Source: Actinobacillus indolicus
GTDB taxonomy: Bacteria > Pseudomonadota > Gammaproteobacteria > Enterobacterales > Pasteurellaceae
Direction: 5' to 3'
DNA: 64,000 nt
Assembly (NCBI RefSeq): GCF_004519515.1
Contig: NZ_CP038145.1
Coordinates: forward strand, 1,840,001 to 1,904,000
The position numbers and the translations under genes are program-made. Below, piece by piece: positions 58,286 to 64,000 of this stretch (positions are counted from its first letter, which is position 1; each line of letters starts with the position of its first letter). The notes under the pieces were generated by a model, which saw nothing but the letters and a program-made list of their open reading frames with translations, was not told the origin of the DNA and ran no database searches.

Positions 58286-61200
58286 TTTTTTAATCAACCC
58301 AAATGGCATCATTTTTGGGAAAGATGCTGTTATTGATACATCTTCTTTTGTCGCCTCAACACTGAATATCTCTAATGAAGATTTGAAAAAAGGCAAATTT
58401 GCTTTTGAACAGGCCAAAGATAAAGCGATGGCCGAAATCGTCAATAATGGTTTAATCACGGTGTCTAAGAATGGAACAGTGGCATTTGTTGGTGGCTCGG
58501 TGACTAATAATGGAAAAATTAAAGTTGAAAATGGCAATGTATTTTTACTTGCAGGACAAAAAATTACGCTAAGCGATCTTTCCAATCCAGCAATCACTTA
58601 CAGTTTATCTGCACCAAAAAATAAAGTACTTAATCTTGGTGATGTATTTGCTAAAAATGGAAAAATCACTCTTTCAGGCGGTAAAGTAACCAATAAAGGC
58701 ACGCTTAATGTTCACAGCACAGATAAAGATAAACAAGGTCACGTTACCATTTCAGCTAAAGAGGGTGATGTTTCTTTGGGTGGAAAAATTTCAGCGGATG
58801 GTGTTTACCGTGGTGGAGCAATCAAAATTACAGGGAAAGGTATCACAGTTGAAGAGAATGCGGTAATCGATCTTAAAGGCAAGCAAGGTGGTGGCACAGC
58901 TTATATTGGCGGTGACGAACAAGGTAAAGGCACAATCCAACTTGCTGAAAAAACAGAAATCAAAAAAGGTGCAAAAATTGATGCCTCTGCTACAGAAAAA
59001 GGCAATGGAGGAAAAGTCGTTATCTGGGGCGATAAAGCTAAAGTAGATGGAAAAATTACGGCTAAAGGCGGCGAAAAAGCAGGTGATGGTGGTTTTGTTG
59101 AAACATCGGGGAATATTCTTAAATTAAGTAAAAATCTACATATAGATACCTCTGCACCTAAGGGAAAATTAGGCGATTGGTTATTAGATCCTGTAAATGT
59201 TTTTGTCAGAGACTGTTCACTAACTTCTTATTGCAATTCAGATGATGTAAATATGACTTTTATTGATAAAAGTATGTTTGAAAATGGTCTAAAATACACT
59301 AATGCTTTTATCACAGCCTCTACCGGCATCACCTTTGAAGATACGATAAATGTATCAGAATCTGAAACTGAAACCACATTTCAACTGAAAGCTCCATATA
59401 TAAGTTTGTCTAGACCTATTATTGCACCGAAAGTAACTTTAGATATACAAACTGCCGAGCTCAATTCAATATTTGGATTTCATGTAAACAACTTTTATCT
59501 AAATAAACATACGACAGAAGAAAAAGGTATTGCATATTTTGGTTCTAGTGGCGATTATGGATATAAGGTAGAAAATCTATTCAAAATAAGTTCATTTGAT
59601 GATGTGCACTTTCACTCAAACTATGGTTTAGAAACAAAAATAGCTAGTATAGATAGTTATAAACTATCTTTGGGGGGAATAACATCAGAACAACTTAGTA
59701 TTAAGTCCCATAAAATAGGGTTTCAATCTATACATACCAAAGATTTAGAAATATTACCTTTAGAAATAAAAGATCAAGCTACTATAAACCATGAAGAACC
59801 ATCTATTAACATAGGAAGTTTATATACATCGGGTAATAGCACTTTACATACTAAAGGTAATATATTTATTAATCATGATATTTTATTAAGTGGAGATTCA
59901 CCTTTAAATATAATAGGTAATGTTAATTTTAGGGAAAATGAATATGCTAAAAATATAAATGGAAATGATAATTTTATTTCTATTAAAGGAAATGTCGAAG
60001 GTTACGGAAATATCAAGACTCTCGGGGGATTATTGATTCAGGGAAATGTAAATAACAATGGAAATATTGAAGGTGAACATATTTCTATTGAAGGAGATAT
60101 AGATGGCAATAATAATATAAGGGGGTGGGATGATTTATTAATTAAAGGAGATATAAAAGGTAGTGGGAGAATTAAGGGCTATAATATTAATATTATTGGG
60201 GATATAAGTGGTAATAAAAGTATATCAGCAGATGGTAAAATGAATATTAAAGTTAATGCCTCTGATTATGAACTATCTAATAAAAAGTTAGAAGCAGGAA
60301 GAACTCTCGAGATCAGTAATTCACATGGCAATATTATTAATGTGTCTAATAATGATATTAAAGCTGTAGAAGGAATAAAAATTTCTGCTAAAGGAAAAAT
60401 TGAAAATGGTGCAGGAAATATCCTAGAAGAAAAAGGTAACAATAAATTTAAAACAGCAGGAGCTTATGATGTTTGCATTTCTGATTCAGCTGGTGAATTA
60501 TGCCGAAAAGTACATTTAGAAAATATAGATAAACCTGTAGAAGAGCGGCCAAAGAATGAAGAAACATCTATTGATGATCAAACTGATAACGTTGACAAAC
60601 CTGTAGAAGAGAAGCCAAAGAATGAAGAAGCTCCTATCAATGATCAAACAGAGAATGTTGATAAACTGGCAGAAGGTCAACTAGATAACGAAGAAAAAAT
60701 TAGCTTTGATGATAAAGATATTGAGCTATATAAAGAGTATCTTGATGGAAAAAGAGTAAGTCATGAAATATTAAAGCATTTTAAAGAACATGATTATTTT
60801 ACACCTGAAAATGTATACTCTGATGCTCGTTTAAAAAGAGTTAATGAACTAACTTCAAAAGAGGATTTAGAAAAGGCTCTATTGGAAGCTCGAACGGTAG
60901 ATAAAATATATCAAAATCAAATGGATACGCTAGAATTTGCGAGTTATATGATTATGAGTAGTGATATAGGAATTGAAATAGTGGATTCTATTTCTGCAAG
61001 AGTATTAGGTATAAAAAATCTCTCTGACTTTGTTAAGGTTGCATATGATTTGATTAATGAAAAACCAAATAAAAAAACAGTTATAACTGCATCATCAGAA
61101 TCATTAATGGCATTACAATCACGTTATGAAGAGAAGCTTGAAGAGATTTTTTCTAAAAAACCACCTATGTTTAATAAGGTATATCAGGGGTTTAAGAAAC

Positions 61201-61363
61201 TTAAACGTTTAAATGATTCACTGGAATATATTAAAAAGATGGTGGTTATATATAATAATTTTTTGACTATAAAAAAAATAGAGCAAAATCGAAAAGGTGT
61301 AAATAAAGTTATTAAAGATTTATCTGTTAAAATTGTAGATTTAGAGAAAAAAGGAAAGTAAAA

Positions 61364-62941
61364 ATGAAAAAATATTATGCGTTTTTATCATTATTTTTAT
61401 CCGGTTATGTTTTTTCAAATGAGATTGGTATGTATAAAGGGATACATCTTATTGGAGATGTTGGTAATATAATTATAGATGATGAGTCCATATCAAAAGA
61501 GTTATGCTGTAATAGTGAAATAGATATGTTGGTAAAACATATTGAATATTTAATAAATGTTAATAATATAAATAAATATTCGGTTGCTCCAAGAGTATTA
61601 CTAAATGATAAAGTTATTTTGGAAGTTATTGAACTTTATAAAAATAAAAAAATATATTACAAAGGTACTGCCGACTATTCTGATCAAAACATTGAAGCTT
61701 CTCTCCCATCTCTCAAGGAAAATAAATTCCACGAAGATGGGAGACAATGGTTTGAACAACGTGAGTTGAATATGGCTCAAGAAAATCCATTAAAAGTCAC
61801 GCTAATGCATTATGAGCTAGAGCCTGAAACTAAAAGCTCTACACTTACAGTGTACTCACATGCCCCCTATGGCAAACGTTACAACTATATTGCAGTAGAT
61901 AACTATGGTAGTCGTCATTTGAATTATGGTCGTTTCAGTTTAGGGCATATTAATGCGAATTTATCTGGTAATGATGATGTATTGACGTTTAATGCTCTCA
62001 GTAGTTTTAAGCGACCTGAAGATTCTTATGCTTTTAATTTGAGTTATTTATATCCATTTTATAAACAACATCAAACGCTTGGTATGAATTTATCTTATAG
62101 TCATACCGATAGTGACGAAAAAAATGGGCTTCTTAATGGATTAGACCGAAAAACAGCTCAAGGTAATTTATTACAAATTGGCTTGAATTGGAGTTATTAT
62201 CTCCCAACCCTTGATATAGGAATAAAAGATCAACTGAAATTCAACGCAGGTTATTTATACCGTTATTATGATCAACGTTCTCGTATTGAGGCAAATCAAG
62301 GAGCCTTAGCCTTAGATAATAACTTCAGAGTGGGATTAGCTGGTGTAAATATAGGGTTGTCTGGAGAAATTAAACCGACATTATCTAGCACTGTGCTTTT
62401 TAATGTTAATCAAGCCTATTATTCCGATCAAATTCCAGGCTCAAATAAAACAGATGATTTAAGTAAGTTTGGTTATGAGCGCAACTATAATCTAACGAGT
62501 TATAGCTTGAGCTATTCTCAAGATATTAAAAATTGGAATATTAAAACATCATTAGAAGGGCAATATTCTGCTAATAAAATACCAAGTTTAGACTATCACT
62601 CAATCGCTAGTGTATATAGTGTTCGTGGTTTTAGATATAGTGGATTGAGTTCGGATAAAAGCATTATTTGGCGTTCTGAAATTACTACGCCAGAATATAG
62701 TAACTTGAATTTGAAAAACTATATTTTCTATGATTGGGGGAAATTTAGTTATAATGATTCAAATCGACAAGATGGAATTGTTTCATCTATAGGCCTAGGT
62801 TTAAAAGTAACACCAGTAAAAGGGCTGAATTTTGACTTGTTTGTTGCTAGACGTTTATATAATGCTAAATTAGATAGTTTAGATAATGGCAAAATGTCAG
62901 ATAAAGTCAGCTTTTGGGGAAAAATGAGTTACGGCTTTTAA
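61364..62941 (+). CDS. Two-partner secretion transporter (TpsB, ShlB/FhaC family)
   Basis: An outer-membrane protein that exports the neighbouring TpsA. The 525-residue product has a signal peptide (MKKYYAFLSLFLSGYVFS), a POTRA-like N-terminal domain (about 30-150), and a beta-barrel with the conserved start YIAVDNYGSRHLNYGR and the L6 motif VRGF (YSVRGFRYSGLSSD). It ends KMSYGF with a C-terminal Phe as expected. It starts two bases after the tpsA stop codon, so the genes are coupled. The POTRA part looks short, with no clear second POTRA. Intact, although its partner is broken. Confidence 0.92.
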   Translation: MKKYYAFLSLFLSGYVFSNEIGMYKGIHLIGDVGNIIIDDESISKELCCNSEIDMLVKHIEYLINVNNINKYSVAPRVLLNDKVILEVIELYKNKKIYYKGTADYSDQNIEASLPSLKENKFHEDGRQWFEQRELNMAQENPLKVTLMHYELEPETKSSTLTVYSHAPYGKRYNYIAVDNYGSRHLNYGRFSLGHINANLSGNDDVLTFNALSSFKRPEDSYAFNLSYLYPFYKQHQTLGMNLSYSHTDSDEKNGLLNGLDRKTAQGNLLQIGLNWSYYLPTLDIGIKDQLKFNAGYLYRYYDQRSRIEANQGALALDNNFRVGLAGVNIGLSGEIKPTLSSTVLFNVNQAYYSDQIPGSNKTDDLSKFGYERNYNLTSYSLSYSQDIKNWNIKTSLEGQYSANKIPSLDYHSIASVYSVRGFRYSGLSSDKSIIWRSEITTPEYSNLNLKNYIFYDWGKFSYNDSNRQDGIVSSIGLGLKVTPVKGLNFDLFVARRLYNAKLDSLDNGKMSDKVSFWGKMSYGF

Positions 62942-63031
62942 ATAATTTCATTTAACAACCTCACAGGCGGATATTTTTCTAAACATTTTTAATAAATTGA
63001 TAATTCAAATTCATTTAATCATGAGGTATTT

Positions 63032-64000
63032 ATGAGAAAAAATTTATTTACCTTAACCAAAATTGCGGCATTAAGCCTAGTCTTAGCATCAGGCAGTGTT
63101 TTTGCTGATATAGATTATGACAAACTGCCACTGAAAGATCTGACGGAATTAGCACAAAAAGGAGATAGTCATGCTCAAGTGCAGTTGGGCTATCGATATG
63201 ATGAGGGGATTGGTCTCAAAAAAGATCACGAAAAAGCAGTTGAGTTTTATTTAAAAGCCGAAAAACAAAATAACGCAACGGCTCAAAATAATTTAGGTTG
63301 GGCTTATCATCAAGGATTAGGTGTAAAACAAGATTATACCAAAGCGAAAGAATGGTATGAAAAAGCTATTGCTAATAAAGAGGGAAGTAAAAAAACACAC
63401 GCTTTAGCTATGAACAATTTAGGTGAACTGTATAGAGAAGGGCTTGGTGTAGAAAGCAATTCTGATAAGGCTTTAGAGCTTTATTTAGAAGCTGAAAAAA
63501 TAAGGCCACATTCTGGAACAGAATTTGAAATTGGTCTGTTATATGATGATAAAAAGGATTATAAACAGGCCGCAGAGTGGTATCAAAAATCTGCGGCTCA
63601 AGGGGATTATAGAGCACAAAATAATTTAGGTAATTTATATCGCAGGGGAAAAGGTGTTGCTCAAGACTATAAAAAAGCAATGGAGCTTTATCAACAAGCA
63701 GCTGCACAAAATAATAACAGAGCTTATAGCAATATTGGTGATTTATATGCAGAAGGTTTAGGTGTAAAACCTGATGATAAGAAAGCTTTTGAATATTACA
63801 CTAAAGCTTTTGAAGCGAGTAATCCTTATGTTTACGAAAATTTAGTTGATTTTTATATGAATGGACGTGGTGTGGCGAAAGATGAAGTTAAAGCATTTCA
63901 ATTAGTGCTACAGAAAGCCCCAAGCTATGATAAATTTAATCGTTTCTTTGAAAAGTATCCAAATTTTAATAAAGATTCTATGAAAAATTTCCTTTGCAAA
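63032..64000 (+). CDS. Sel1-repeat (TPR-like) secreted protein, runs off the window
   Basis: A signal peptide (MRKNLFTLTKIAALSLVLASGSVFA, cut before DIDYDK) is followed by at least seven Sel1-like repeats, each about 36 residues with the pattern AQNNLGxxYxxGxGVxxDYxKAxxWYxKA. Sel1 repeats are protein-interaction scaffolds. The frame is open to the right edge after 323 codons, so the C-terminus is not seen. It lies 90 bases after tpsB in the same direction; a link to the TPS locus is possible. ATGAGGTATTT precedes the start. Confidence 0.9.
   Translation, partial: MRKNLFTLTKIAALSLVLASGSVFADIDYDKLPLKDLTELAQKGDSHAQVQLGYRYDEGIGLKKDHEKAVEFYLKAEKQNNATAQNNLGWAYHQGLGVKQDYTKAKEWYEKAIANKEGSKKTHALAMNNLGELYREGLGVESNSDKALELYLEAEKIRPHSGTEFEIGLLYDDKKDYKQAAEWYQKSAAQGDYRAQNNLGNLYRRGKGVAQDYKKAMELYQQAAAQNNNRAYSNIGDLYAEGLGVKPDDKKAFEYYTKAFEASNPYVYENLVDFYMNGRGVAKDEVKAFQLVLQKAPSYDKFNRFFEKYPNFNKDSMKNFLCK

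Larger units (their letters stand above)
57185..61361 (+). pseudogene. Two-partner secretion exoprotein (TpsA, haemagglutinin-type), split by IS1016
   Basis: The N-terminal piece (57185-57572) has a long signal peptide ending in LLLLFSSPSFA and the start of the TPS domain (NGLQGMEVIAGKAHMEVNG, ILNWKSFNINKGD). The IS then interrupts it. After the IS (from 58286) the frame resumes as LINPNGIIFGKDAVIDTSSF, the NPNG motif region of TPS domains, and continues to 61361. The long beta-helix has NGx- and GxI-rich repeats; two copies of a KPVEExPKNEE motif (about 60530-60640) and a helical, Lys-rich C-terminus follow. Without the IS the product would be about 1,150 residues, in the range of HxuA/HMW-type exoproteins. 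Ligand unknown. The IS insertion leaves no complete exported product. Confidence 0.9.

Overview
The window looks like chromosomal DNA of a Pasteurellaceae bacterium. It is AT-rich and carries many copies of the 9-base uptake signal ACAAGCGGT / ACCGCTTGT, often followed by an AAATTTTTGCAAA-like tract. That signal is typical of the Actinobacillus pleuropneumoniae / Mannheimia / Glaesserella branch rather than of Haemophilus influenzae. The gene products fit this. Glaesserella parasuis or a close relative is a reasonable guess, partly because of the GyrA alleles, but I cannot prove the species.

Layout. 1-9.8 kb: aspA (cut by the left edge, with a CRP site), two small secreted OB-fold proteins, purMN behind a PurR operator, dksA, pcnB (starting at AUU) with folK, and uup with tcdA. 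9.8-16.3 kb: a PurR-controlled, attenuated cytosine-deaminase-like gene, ampD, rlmJ, a paired REP element, pyrE, glycerate kinase, and an ABC permease/ATPase pair without a binding protein. 16.5-37.9 kb: housekeeping genes (serS, smpB, corC-lnt, rpoE-rseA, truC-yqcC, trpCF, yoaA, lrgAB, msbA, dxs, suhB, yfiF). A frameshifted DUF559 nuclease gene lies between two exact 35-bp inverted repeats in the serS-smpB gap.

38.1-42.9 kb: a small, decayed integrative element sits at the 3' end of a tRNA-Ile2(CAU) gene. It holds a tyrosine integrase, a 5'-truncated DUF927 gene, a small membrane protein and three mirror-symmetric iteron clusters. 43-49.5 kb: the molybdate genes modCBA with divergent modE and a ModE-like operator between them, then gyrA with Phe83 and Tyr87, the two classical fluoroquinolone-resistance positions.

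49.6-64 kb: a more accessory region. It has a DUF72 gene split by a 1.09-kb insertion sequence, a REP-associated tyrosine transposase between inverted copies of its own REP, and metH. Next is a two-partner secretion locus whose exoprotein gene is broken by an IS1016-type element while its transporter gene is intact. A Sel1-repeat protein runs off the right edge.

How the parts work together. Purine and pyrimidine supply recurs: PurR boxes precede purMN and the deaminase, and pyrE lies nearby. Three single-nuclease units (RAYT/REP, DUF559/inverted repeats, IS elements) have shaped the gaps between genes. The most interesting candidates for new biology are the pyrBI-like leader before the deaminase gene, the DUF559/inverted-repeat unit, and the symmetric iteron architecture of the satellite element.
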